DNA of 64,000 bases from CAZCEC01 sp964497615 (GTDB taxonomy: Bacteria; Chloroflexota; Anaerolineae; Anaerolineales; UBA6663): assembly GCA_964497615.1 (NCBI GenBank), contig CAZCEC010000005.1, positions 1 through 64,000 of the forward strand, given 5' to 3'. The position numbers and the translations under genes were made by a program. The notes under the pieces are model-generated. The model had not been told where the DNA came from and did not search any database. It was given only the letters and a program-made list of their open reading frames with translations. Of this stretch, positions 15,901 through 23,463 are shown in pieces (position 1 is the stretch's first letter; each line of letters starts with the position of its first letter).

Positions 15901-16701
15901 ATGGACAAACGCGTCAAGTTCGACTTCGAGATTGACTTCACCAATGGAGGCGGCCTACAGGGCCAGGACTTCCGCCTCGACATCCCTGGCGAAGACATCA
16001 CCGACGAGGAATTGGCCCGCTACCTCGTGGCCGACCTGCGTCTGCTGATGGTCGGCGCGGTGCGCATTCTCAACAAGTCCATCATTGACGAACCTCACAA
16101 GCGCCCCGCCGCGCCCCGTGTGGCCCAGGTCCACCGCCAGACCAAGGAAACCGACATCACCCTGCGCCTCGCCCTCGACGGCACTGGCCAGCACTCCATC
16201 AGCACCGGCGTCGGCTTCCTCGATCACATGCTCACCCACATTGCGGTGCATGGCCTCTTCGATCTGGACGTGGCCGCCACCGGCGACCTCCACATCGACC
16301 CGCACCACACCATCGAGGACACCGCCCTCGTCCTCGGACAGGCCCTGGCCGAAGCCCTGGGCGACAAGGCTGGTCTGGTGCGCATGGGGTCCGCCTACGT
16401 CACCATGGATGAGGCCCTGGCCCTGGTCGTGGTGGACCTCTCGGGTCGGCCCTATGCCGTCATGGACGCCCAGTGGCACACGCCCGCCATCGGCCAATTT
16501 CCCACGTCGCTCGTGGCGCACTTCTTTGAGAGCCTGGCCGTCACGGCCCGCGCCAATGTCCACGCCCGCGTCCTGGCTGGCCGCGACGACCATCATCAGG
16601 CCGAGGCCTTGTTCAAGGCCCTTGGCCGCGCCCTGGACGCCGCTACCCGCCTCGACCCGCGCCGCGCCGGGGTCGTGCCTTCCACCAAGGGCACTCTTTG
16701 A
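15901..16701 (+). CDS. hisB: Imidazoleglycerol-phosphate dehydratase with extra N-terminal domain
   Basis: Residues about 73-266 are a complete HisB: RQTKETDITLRLALDGTG, GFLDHMLTHIAVHG, DPHHTIEDTAL and AGRDDHHQAEALFK, with the manganese-binding His clusters. Residues 1-70 (VKFDFEIDFTNGGGLQGQ, FRLDIPGEDITDEELARY, VADLRLLMVGAVRILNK) are not part of known HisB; they resemble a small conserved stand-alone protein I associate with cyclase-family genes. No methionine lies near the HisB boundary, so the fusion seems real. The frame is open upstream to 15592; ATG 15901 was chosen because the earlier part overlaps hisC. Stop overlaps the hisH ATG by one base. Confidence 0.93.
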   Translation: MDKRVKFDFEIDFTNGGGLQGQDFRLDIPGEDITDEELARYLVADLRLLMVGAVRILNKSIIDEPHKRPAAPRVAQVHRQTKETDITLRLALDGTGQHSISTGVGFLDHMLTHIAVHGLFDLDVAATGDLHIDPHHTIEDTALVLGQALAEALGDKAGLVRMGSAYVTMDEALALVVVDLSGRPYAVMDAQWHTPAIGQFPTSLVAHFFESLAVTARANVHARVLAGRDDHHQAEALFKALGRALDAATRLDPRRAGVVPSTKGTL

Positions 16702-17303
16702 TGATCGCGCTTGTTGACTACGGCATTGGCAACCTCCGCTCCGTGCAGAAGGCCCTGGAGCACGTCGGCGCGGATGTCACCCTCACCGAGGACCCGGCGG
16801 TGGTCCTTGACGCTGAAAAGGTCGTCCTGCCCGGAGTCGGCGCTTTTGGCGACGGCATGCACGGCCTGGTGGAGCGCGGTCTTGACACCGCCGTCCGTGC
16901 CGTGGTTGCCCGTGGCACGCCCCTGCTCGGCATCTGCGTGGGGATGCAAGTCTTGTTCGACGCCAGCGAAGAGCGTGGCGAGCACTTCGGCCTGGGCCTG
17001 CTGCCGGGTCGCGTGCGCCTGTTCACAGGCCAAGGCCTTAAGGTGCCGCACACCGGCTGGAATGAGATCGAGCCAGTCCGTGACAGTCCGCTGCTGCGCG
17101 GCCTGCCCCCCGGCGCGTATGCCTACTTCAACCACTCATACTATTGCGACGCCGCCCCATCCGACCGCCTGGCCTGCACCGGCTACGGGCTGCTCTTCGC
17201 CGCAGTCGTCGGCCGTGGCCGCCTGTATGGCATCCAGTTCCATCCCGAGAAGAGCCAGCACATCGGTCTCCTCCTCCTCCGCAACTTCGTCGAGGCCGGC
17301 TGA
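16701..17303 (+). CDS. hisH: Imidazole glycerol phosphate synthase, glutaminase subunit
   Basis: HisH supplies ammonia to HisF. The class I amidotransferase triad is visible: Cys in LLGICVGMQVLF, His and Glu in GIQFHPEKSQ. The start is DYGIGNLRSVQKALEHVG, diagnostic for HisH. Length is 200 residues. The ATG shares one base with the hisB stop (TGATG), showing translational coupling. Confidence 0.97.
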   Translation: MIALVDYGIGNLRSVQKALEHVGADVTLTEDPAVVLDAEKVVLPGVGAFGDGMHGLVERGLDTAVRAVVARGTPLLGICVGMQVLFDASEERGEHFGLGLLPGRVRLFTGQGLKVPHTGWNEIEPVRDSPLLRGLPPGAYAYFNHSYYCDAAPSDRLACTGYGLLFAAVVGRGRLYGIQFHPEKSQHIGLLLLRNFVEAG

Positions 17304-17320
17304 TCGAGGACCCACAGGTC

Positions 17321-18136
17321 ATGGATAACACTGATCGCCCTGACACTACGCACAAGCCTGCACGCGCAGAGCCGAAGGCCCCCTTTGGGCACGCCCACCA
17401 GCAGTTCACCGTCTATCCGGCTATCGACCTGCGTGCCGGGCGCGTTGTCCGCCTCGCCCAGGGCGATCCGGCTCGCCAGACCGTGTATGGTGATGATCCC
17501 GCGGCCACCGCCCGCCGCTGGCAATCCGCAGGCGCCCGCTGGCTGCATGTGGTCAACCTGGATGGCGCATTCGGCGGCGCGGATGACGCCGCCCGCGCCA
17601 ATCTCGACGCCCTTGCCGGCATCGTCGCCACCGGCCTGCACGTGCAGTTTGGCGGCGGCTTGCGCGCCGAAGCGGATGTGCGCCGCGTGATGGACCTGGG
17701 CGTTGCCCGCGTCGTCCTCGGCACCGCGGCAGTCGAGAACCCCGCGCTAGTGAGTTGGTCGCTGGAAGCATATGGCGCGGCGCGTGTGGCGGTGGGGCTG
17801 GACGCTCGCCAGGGGCGCGTGACCGTGCGCGGCTGGACTCAGGCGGCCGGTGTGACGGCCATCGAGTTGGGCGCTCAATTGCGCCGGGCCGGCGTGGCCT
17901 GGTGCATCTTCACCGACGTTGCCCGCGACGGCATGCAGGCCGGGGTCAATCTGCCCGCCACCGCCGCGCTGGCCGACGCCACCGGCTTGCGCGTCATCGC
18001 TTCGGGCGGCGTGTCCGGCCTGCCCGACGTTCGAGCCGCCCGCGCTTCCGGCCTCGCCGGTGTCATCATTGGCCGCGCGCTGTACGAGGACCAGCTCTCG
18101 CTGGCGGATGCCGTTGCCCTGGAAACTGGAGAATAG
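17321..18136 (+). CDS. hisA: ProFAR isomerase
   Basis: HisA is the (beta/alpha)8-barrel Amadori isomerase preceding HisHF. Motifs are VYPAIDLRAGRVVRL (catalytic Asp), VQFGGGLR, VVLGTAAVENP, FTDVARDGMQAG (second Asp) and VIASGGVSGLPD. ATG 17321, 17 bases after hisH, was chosen over the long open frame from 17144. The 28-residue N-terminal extension (TDRPDTTHKPARAEP) is unusual and not conserved. Confidence 0.95.
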   Translation: MDNTDRPDTTHKPARAEPKAPFGHAHQQFTVYPAIDLRAGRVVRLAQGDPARQTVYGDDPAATARRWQSAGARWLHVVNLDGAFGGADDAARANLDALAGIVATGLHVQFGGGLRAEADVRRVMDLGVARVVLGTAAVENPALVSWSLEAYGAARVAVGLDARQGRVTVRGWTQAAGVTAIELGAQLRRAGVAWCIFTDVARDGMQAGVNLPATAALADATGLRVIASGGVSGLPDVRAARASGLAGVIIGRALYEDQLSLADAVALETGE

Positions 18137-18181
18137 AGACTCGAGTCAGCCCGATCTCCCGTCTCCCAATGCCTTGACATC

Positions 18182-18967
18182 ATGTTAGCCAAACGCCTCA
18201 TCCCTTGCCTCGACGTGAAAGACGGCCGCGTCGTCAAAGGCGTGCACTTCGTCAGCCTCCGCGACGCGGGTGACCCGGTCGAACAGGCCCGCCTCTACGA
18301 CGCCGCCGGCGCTGACGAGCTGGTCTTCCTGGATATCTCGGCCACCCCGGAGGGGCGCGCCACCATCGCGCCCATGGTGCGCCGTGTCGCCGATGAGGTT
18401 TTTCTGCCCCTCACCGTCGGCGGCGGCATCCGCACCGTGGATGACATGCGCGCCATCCTGCTGGCCGGCGCCGACAAGGTCGGCATCAACTCCGCCGCCG
18501 TCAAGACGCCCGGCCTAATCACGGCCGGCGCCGAACGCTTCGGCAGCCAGTGCATCGTGGTCGCCATTGACGGCCGCCGCTGGCCGGACGCCTCCCAGCC
18601 CGGCTGGGAGGTGGTGGTGGCTGGCGGCCGCACCCCCACCGGCCTCGACGCCGTGGAGTGGGCGCAGCGCGCCGTCGCCTTGGGTGCTGGCGAAATCCTG
18701 CTCACCAGCATCGACACCGACGGCACGCTGAATGGCTTTGATCTGGCCCTCACGCGCGCCGTGGTGGAGGCCGTCAACGTCCCCGTCATCGCCTCCGGCG
18801 GGGCCGGGCGCCTGGAGCACTTTGCTGACGTCCTACGCGATGCCGGCGCGGATGCCGCCCTGGCCGCCTCCCTCTTCCATGATGGGAAGTTGTCTGTGGT
18901 GGATATCAAGACTTACCTATCCAGCCAGGGCATCCCTATTCGGCCGGTGTCTCAAGCAGCGACATGA
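18182..18967 (+). CDS. hisF: Imidazole glycerol phosphate synthase, cyclase subunit
   Basis: HisF forms imidazole glycerol phosphate and AICAR using ammonia from HisH. Motifs: AKRLIPCLDVKDGRVVKGV (Asp11), LTVGGGIRTVDD, ADKVGINSAAV, VVAIDGRR (second Asp), LTSIDTDGTLNGFDL and PVIASGGAG. Normal length, 261 residues. It follows hisA after 45 bases that contain a GACTCGAGTC palindrome but no clear ribosome site. Confidence 0.97.
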   Translation: MLAKRLIPCLDVKDGRVVKGVHFVSLRDAGDPVEQARLYDAAGADELVFLDISATPEGRATIAPMVRRVADEVFLPLTVGGGIRTVDDMRAILLAGADKVGINSAAVKTPGLITAGAERFGSQCIVVAIDGRRWPDASQPGWEVVVAGGRTPTGLDAVEWAQRAVALGAGEILLTSIDTDGTLNGFDLALTRAVVEAVNVPVIASGGAGRLEHFADVLRDAGADAALAASLFHDGKLSVVDIKTYLSSQGIPIRPVSQAAT

Positions 18968-19014
18968 AACTGTTTCCCTTACCTCTGCGTGCTCCGCGAT
19001 CTCCGCGGTGAAAT

Positions 19015-19602
19015 ATGTCCAGACTTATCCTCATCCGCCACTCTATTCCCGCCACCGACCCTTGCGTCGCCGCGTCGCAGTGGCCCCTCTCGGACGCCGG
19101 CCGACAGCGTTGCCTTCCGCTCGCCCGCTGCTTGTCGCCATTTTTGCCCTTTTCGCTGTTCTCCAGCCGCGAGGCCAAGGCCGGCGAAACCGCCGCCCTT
19201 GTGGCGCGCGAACTGGGCCTCGCCTTTGCCACGCGGCCCGGCCTGCACGAGCACGCCCGCGCCAGCGTGCCGTGGCTGGCGGATGCCGACTTCCAGGCCG
19301 GCATCGAGGCTCTCTTCGCGCGCCCAGCCGAAATCGTCTTTGGTGATGAGAGCGCCGATCGGGCCCACGCCCGGTTCGTTTCCGCCATCGCCGCCATTCA
19401 GGCTGAGCACGCCACGGGCAGTCTCGCCATCGTCGCCCACGGCACAGTGATGAGCCTATTCGTGGCCCGCGCGGCGGGTCTTGCGCCGCTGACGCTCTGG
19501 CGCACACTCGGCCTGCCTGCCGTCATCGTGCTCGACCGGGCAACCCTGGCCGTCGAGCAAATCATCCCGGAGGTGAGTCATGACGCAGCTCAAGTGGGAT
19601 GA
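19015..19602 (+). CDS. Histidine-phosphatase-superfamily protein, candidate histidinol phosphatase
   Basis: The 195-residue protein belongs to the phosphoglycerate-mutase-like phosphatases: LILIRHSIP (phosphohistidine, RHS instead of RHG), FSSREAKAGETAALVA (the S-R-A-TA motif) and IVAHGTVMSLF (second His). It is embedded between hisF and hisI and overlaps hisI by 23 bases. Every other histidine step is encoded in this operon except histidinol-phosphate phosphatase, so it is a good candidate for that activity. This is inference from context; the superfamily has many substrates. Confidence 0.75.
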   Translation: MSRLILIRHSIPATDPCVAASQWPLSDAGRQRCLPLARCLSPFLPFSLFSSREAKAGETAALVARELGLAFATRPGLHEHARASVPWLADADFQAGIEALFARPAEIVFGDESADRAHARFVSAIAAIQAEHATGSLAIVAHGTVMSLFVARAAGLAPLTLWRTLGLPAVIVLDRATLAVEQIIPEVSHDAAQVG

Positions 19603-19900
19603 GCGCGGCCTGCTGCCCGCCATCGTCCAGGATCAGGCGACCGGCGAGGTGCTCATGCTGGCCTGGATGAACGCCGAGGCGCTCGACCGCACACGCGCCA
19701 GCGGCCAGGCCTGGTTCTGGAGCCGCAGTCGGAACGAGCTGTGGCATAAGGGTGCCACCAGCGGCAACACCATGCACGTCGCGGCCATCTTCTTCGACTG
19801 CGATGCCGATACGCTCCTGCTCAAGGTTCACCCGGCTGGCCCGGCGTGCCACACCGGCCAGCGCTCCTGCTTCTATCGTTCGCTCGAGGCCTCCCTATGA
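19580..19900 (+). CDS. hisI: Phosphoribosyl-AMP cyclohydrolase
   Basis: The 106-residue enzyme opens the adenine ring of PR-AMP. It has LPAIVQDQATGEVLMLAWMN, FWSRSRNELWHKG, the metal-binding DCDADTLLL and HPAGPACHTGQRSCF. GGAGGTGAG at about 19568 gives a strong ribosome site. It is separate from hisE, unlike the fused HisIE of enteric bacteria; the hisI stop overlaps the hisE ATG. Confidence 0.97.
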   Translation: MTQLKWDERGLLPAIVQDQATGEVLMLAWMNAEALDRTRASGQAWFWSRSRNELWHKGATSGNTMHVAAIFFDCDADTLLLKVHPAGPACHTGQRSCFYRSLEASL

Positions 19901-20202
19901 CCCTGCCTGACCTGTTTGCCCTAATCCAGTCGCGCCGCGCCGCTGCGCCGCCCGGCTCCTACACCGCCAGGCTCTTTGCACTCGGTGAGGATGAGATTGT
20001 CAAAAAGGTAGGCGAGGAGGCCATCGAGGTTGTTTTGGCCGTCAAGGGGCAGGGGGATGAGCGGGTCGTGTCCGAAGTGGCTGATTTGTTCTATCACACC
20101 CTGGTACTACTGGCCGCGCGCGATCTCACGCTGGCTGATGTGGAAACTGAACTGGGCCGGCGGCATGCGGCACCCACGGCCGGGGCTCCTGAACCCAGGT
20201 AA
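19897..20202 (+). CDS. hisE: Phosphoribosyl-ATP pyrophosphatase
   Basis: HisE hydrolyses PR-ATP to PR-AMP. The 101-residue protein shows DLFALIQSRR, YTARLFALGEDEIVKKVGEE, EAIEVVLAVKG and EVADLFYHTLVLLAARDL, the MazG-like metal site. ATG 19897 (ATGA overlap with hisI) was chosen over the upstream open frame. It is the last his gene. Confidence 0.96.
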   Translation: MTLPDLFALIQSRRAAAPPGSYTARLFALGEDEIVKKVGEEAIEVVLAVKGQGDERVVSEVADLFYHTLVLLAARDLTLADVETELGRRHAAPTAGAPEPR

Positions 20203-20257
20203 CCCGAATGGGTACTTTGTCCGAGCACTTATGTTTGCCTTCTGAGCAAATTGCACA

Positions 20258-20286
20258 GTGACATAGAGTGGGCAAGTGGCTAGAAT
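20258..20286 (+). promoter_or_regulatory. Promoter of the ilv operon
   Basis: GTGACA (20258-20263), 17 bases and TAGAAT (20281-20286), both close to consensus. Transcription would start near 20293, about 15 bases before the leader-peptide ATG. Confidence 0.72.
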
Positions 20287-20307
20287 CTCCCTAATCCGAG
20301 AGCAAAG

Positions 20308-20415
20308 ATGACTTACGCGCTCAGCCTCGTCCTTATTGTCGTCGTTCTTATTGGGGTTCTCATTGAGAACCCTAAGCCCGTTGGGCTGGCGACAGCAAGG
20401 ATAAGGCGCAAGTAG
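20308..20415 (+). CDS. Branched-chain amino acid operon leader peptide
   Basis: The 35-residue ORF reads MTYALSLVLIVVVLIGVLIE and then NPKPVGLATARIRRK. Residues 5-19 contain fourteen codons of which twelve are Leu, Val or Ile. It precedes a strong terminator and the acetolactate synthase genes, the arrangement of multivalent ilv attenuation. RNA elements inside it are a perfect hairpin GGGTTCTC-ATT-GAGAACCC (20354-20372) and GTTGGGC (20380-20386), which can pair with GCCCAAC (20449-20455) in the terminator arm and loop as an antiterminator. Confidence 0.88.
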   Translation: MTYALSLVLIVVVLIGVLIENPKPVGLATARIRRK

Positions 20416-20443
20416 TTTCACCGCCTGAACCAAGTTGAACCAG

Positions 20444-20472
20444 GAGCCGCCCAACCGGGCGGCTCTTTTTTT
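20444..20472 (+). terminator. ilv attenuator terminator
   Basis: GAGCCGCCC (20444-20452), loop AACC and GGGCGGCTC (20457-20465) are followed by seven T. The 5' arm and loop are also the partner of the GTTGGGC antiterminator element in the leader. Confidence 0.95.
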
Positions 20473-20488
20473 CGCAAGGAGCATGGAC

Positions 20489-20668
20489 ATGGCAATGCCA
20501 GCGACAACCGACACCCGTTCACCCTGGTACGAGGCATTCACGCCTCAATCCATCCCGTCCGCCTGGGTGGCGGCCGCGCCCGAGGCGGCGGCCCCGGCCG
20601 CCGGTCCGCAAGACCAGCCGGAGGCCGACTGGGCCACCGAGGCGCTGTTTGACTACTACAATGAGTGA
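20489..20668 (+). CDS. Small hypothetical protein ahead of ilvB
   Basis: A 59-residue ORF (AMPATTDTRSPWYEAF, a central Ala/Pro-rich stretch, and an acidic end DWATEALFDYYNE). AAGGAG at 20476-20481 is seven bases from the ATG at 20489, the best of three closely spaced ATGs (20483, 20489, 20495). It lies between the ilv terminator and ilvB, so it should be expressed only when the attenuator is read through. I recognise no family. Confidence 0.5.
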   Translation: MAMPATTDTRSPWYEAFTPQSIPSAWVAAAPEAAAPAAGPQDQPEADWATEALFDYYNE

Positions 20669-20676
20669 GGCTGGCA

Positions 20677-20714
20677 GATTGGAGATTGGCGACACACGTT
20701 CCCAATCTCCAGTC
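20677..20714 (+). repeat. Long hairpin just before ilvB
   Basis: GATTGGAGATTGG (20677-20689) pairs with CCAATCTCCAGTC (20702-20714) over 13 positions with one G-T wobble and a 12-base loop, followed by a short T run. It could be an internal pause, processing or weak termination site, or simply one of the stuttering spacer repeats seen elsewhere in this window. Confidence 0.6.
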
Positions 20715-20737
20715 TCTTTTCATCCTGGAGTGCTGCC

Positions 20738-22450
20738 ATGAAACGAACTGGTGCCCAAATTGTGTGGGAGTGTCTGGTGCGCGAAGGCGTGGACACCGTC
20801 TTTGGCTATCCCGGCGGCGCGATCCTGCCGACCTACGACGCCATGCTGGATTACCCCATCCACCATGTGCTGGTGCGGCACGAGCAAGGCGCCACTCACA
20901 TGGCCGATGGCTATGCCCGCGCCTCCGGGCGGGTTGGCGTTGCCATCGCCACCAGCGGCCCCGGCGCCACCAACATGGTCACCGGCATTGCCACGGCCAT
21001 GCTCGATTCCTCCCCCATCGTCTGCATCACCGGGCAGGTCGGCAGCAAGCTCATCGGCTCGGACGCTTTTCAGGAGACCGACGTTACCGGCGTTACCCTG
21101 CCCGTCACCAAGCACAACTACCTCGTCACCCGTGCCGATGATGTTGCCCGCACTTTCCGTGAGGCCTTCTATATTGCCGCCAGCGGCCGGCCCGGCCCGG
21201 TGCTCATCGACATCACCAAGGATGCCCAGCAGTCCACCGCCGAATTTGATTGGGACGCCGCCGCCCCGCGCCTCCCCGGCTACCGCCCAGACTTGCGCGC
21301 CCTGCCGTCCGAGTATCAGAGGGCGGTTGACCTCATCCGCCAGGCCGAGCGGCCCATCATCCTTGCCGGACACGGCGTCATCCTCTCCGGCGCCATGCGC
21401 CAGCTCATCGAGTTCGCTGAGAAGACCGACACGCCCGTGGCCCTCACCCTGCTTGGCATTGGCGGCCTGCCCGCCTCGCACCCCCTCAACCTGGGCATGA
21501 TGGGCATGCATGGCGAGGCCTGGGTGAACCACGCCATTCAGGAGGCCGACCTGCTCCTGGCTTTTGGCATGCGCTTCGACGACCGCGTGACGGGCAATCT
21601 CAAGACGTACGCCCCGAATGCGCGCAAGATTCACATTGAGATCGATCCTTCGGAACTCAACAAAAATGTCAAGGTGGATGTGGGGCTCGTGGGCGACCTG
21701 CGCGAAGTGCTGGACGAGCTGCTGCCCGCCGTCCAAGAAGTCGTCCATCCCGACTGGCACGCCCATATCGACGAGATGAAGGGCGACTCGGCCGTGCGCG
21801 ACATCCAGAACCTGCCCGACAGCGGCCACCTCTACGCCGCCCACGTCATCAACGATCTGTGGCGCCTCACCAACGGCGAGGCTATCGTCGTCACCGACGT
21901 CGGCCAGCATCAGATGTGGGAGGCCCAGTACTGGCGGCACGAGCAGCCGCGCTCGCTCATCACCAGCGCCGGCCTGGGCACAATGGGCTTTGCCCTGCCC
22001 GCCGCGGTGGGCGCCAAGTTTGCCTGCCCCGATCAAGAAGTCTGGGTCATCGCCGGTGACGGCGGTTTCCAAATGACGATGGCCGAGCTGGCCACCATCG
22101 CGCAGGAGCGCCTCAAGATCAATGTGGCCATCATCAACAACGGCTACCTGGGCATGGTGCGCCAATGGCAGGAGTTCTTCTATGAGCGCCGCTACGCCGC
22201 CACCCCGCTGCTCAGCCCCGATTTCGCGAAGCTTACTGAAGCCTTTGGCCTGAAAGGCATGCAGGTCACCGAGCGCGCGCAAGTCAAGGAGGCCGTGGCC
22301 GAGGCGCGCGCCCATCCCGGCACGGTCGTCATCGACTTTCGCGTCGAGCAGGAAGACACCGTCTTCCCCATGGTGCCAGCCGGTGCCGACCTGCACAACA
22401 TGATTCGACGGCCCAAGCCCGAGGCCGTGCCGTCTGAAGTGCAGTGGTAG
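20738..22450 (+). CDS. ilvB: Acetolactate synthase large subunit
   Basis: The 570-residue ThDP enzyme condenses pyruvate with pyruvate or 2-oxobutyrate. Motifs include VDTVFGYPGGAILP, the ThDP-activating Glu in VRHEQGATHMADGYAR, SGPGATNMVTGI, QEIDV-like FQETDVTGV, LGTMGFALPAAVGAKFA and the ThDP/Mg motif GDGGFQMTMAELATIAQ with NNGYLGMVRQWQE. TGGAG before the ATG is the ribosome site. It is followed at once by the regulatory subunit. Confidence 0.97.
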   Translation: MKRTGAQIVWECLVREGVDTVFGYPGGAILPTYDAMLDYPIHHVLVRHEQGATHMADGYARASGRVGVAIATSGPGATNMVTGIATAMLDSSPIVCITGQVGSKLIGSDAFQETDVTGVTLPVTKHNYLVTRADDVARTFREAFYIAASGRPGPVLIDITKDAQQSTAEFDWDAAAPRLPGYRPDLRALPSEYQRAVDLIRQAERPIILAGHGVILSGAMRQLIEFAEKTDTPVALTLLGIGGLPASHPLNLGMMGMHGEAWVNHAIQEADLLLAFGMRFDDRVTGNLKTYAPNARKIHIEIDPSELNKNVKVDVGLVGDLREVLDELLPAVQEVVHPDWHAHIDEMKGDSAVRDIQNLPDSGHLYAAHVINDLWRLTNGEAIVVTDVGQHQMWEAQYWRHEQPRSLITSAGLGTMGFALPAAVGAKFACPDQEVWVIAGDGGFQMTMAELATIAQERLKINVAIINNGYLGMVRQWQEFFYERRYAATPLLSPDFAKLTEAFGLKGMQVTERAQVKEAVAEARAHPGTVVIDFRVEQEDTVFPMVPAGADLHNMIRRPKPEAVPSEVQW

Positions 22451-22460
22451 TGGAGCCAGC

Positions 22461-23018
22461 ATGAAATATACCTTTGTTGCCTACGTGGAAGATTTGCCGG
22501 GGGTGCTCAACCGGGTGGCCTCCTTGTTTCGGCGGCGCGGATTCAACATCGAGTCGCTCACCGTCGGGCACACCGAGCAGCCCGGCGTCTCGCGCATGAC
22601 CATCGTCGTCATCACCGACGAGTTCGGCGCGCGGCGGGTCGAAGCCAACCTATACAAGCTGGTCAACGTGCTGCGCGTCGAGGATGTGACCTCAGCGGCC
22701 TCCGTGATCCGCGACCTGGCCCTCATCAAGGTTGCCGCCGATGGCGCCTCCCGGGCCCAGGTCATGCAGTTGTGCGATGTCTTCCGGGCGCGAGTGGTGG
22801 ATGTGGCCAACGACTCGCTCATCATCGAGATTACTGGCACGGAGGACAAGATTGACGGGCTGGTGGATGTCCTGCGCCCGTTCGGCATCATCGAGATGGT
22901 CCGCACCGGCATCGTCGCCATGCGCCGCGGCTCCACCGCCGTCGCCGCCGACCCGCCGCGCGTCGCCGCCCAGGTGCCGGTGGAGGCCGCCGACCCAGCC
23001 GTGGCCTATTCCGTCTAG
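22461..23018 (+). CDS. ilvN: Acetolactate synthase small subunit
   Basis: The 185-residue regulatory subunit carries an N-terminal ACT domain (FVAYVEDLPGVLNRVASLF, RGFNIESLTVGHTE, RMTIVV) that binds valine in relatives, and the C-terminal activating domain (VEDVTSAASVIRDLALIKV, FGIIEMVRTGIVAMRRG). GTGGAG eight bases before the ATG. It is ten bases after ilvB. Also called ilvH in other species. Confidence 0.95.
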   Translation: MKYTFVAYVEDLPGVLNRVASLFRRRGFNIESLTVGHTEQPGVSRMTIVVITDEFGARRVEANLYKLVNVLRVEDVTSAASVIRDLALIKVAADGASRAQVMQLCDVFRARVVDVANDSLIIEITGTEDKIDGLVDVLRPFGIIEMVRTGIVAMRRGSTAVAADPPRVAAQVPVEAADPAVAYSV

Positions 23019-23021
23019 CTG

Positions 23022-23438
23022 ATGGTCACCGCCCGGAACGTCATGCGGCAGCCTGTCGTCGCCATCCCGTCCGCCGAATCCGTGGCGGCCGCGGTGCGCG
23101 AGATGCAGGTGCGCGGCATCAGCAGTCTCATCGTCCTGCCGCGCTTCGACGGGGAGAGCTTTGGCATCATTACCAAGAGCGACGTGGTGGGCAAGGTCGT
23201 CGCGCGCGGCCGCGACCCGCAGCGCGTGCCCGTGTCCGAGGTGATGACGCGCCCGGTGTTGACCGTGGGGCCCGACACTTCAATGCGCGAGTGCGCCGCC
23301 CTGATGATGCGCCACCATGTCCGCCGGTTGCCGGTCTGCGCGGGCGACGGCCCGCCGGTTGGGATCGTCAGCGACTCCGATGTGTTCGACGCGCTGCTCT
23401 ACCTCCACACGGATGGGGCCGCGTCGTTTTCGCTCTAA
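23022..23438 (+). CDS. CBS-domain-pair protein in the ilv operon
   Basis: The 138-residue protein is two CBS motifs and nothing else: VMRQPVVAIPSAESVAAAVREM with GIITKSDVVGKV, and VMTRPVLTVGPDTSMRECAALM with VGIVSDSDVFDALL. CBS pairs usually bind adenine nucleotides. It starts three bases after ilvN and ends 25 bases before ilvC, so it is cotranscribed with acetolactate synthase and could tune it to energy state; this role is inferred from position. Confidence 0.9.
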   Translation: MVTARNVMRQPVVAIPSAESVAAAVREMQVRGISSLIVLPRFDGESFGIITKSDVVGKVVARGRDPQRVPVSEVMTRPVLTVGPDTSMRECAALMMRHHVRRLPVCAGDGPPVGIVSDSDVFDALLYLHTDGAASFSL

Positions 23439-23463
23439 TCACGTTCGCCCATTGGGAGATCAC

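Noticed and set aside
20720..22462. 580-residue minus-strand open frame
   Set aside because: Shadow of ilvB with no domain signal.
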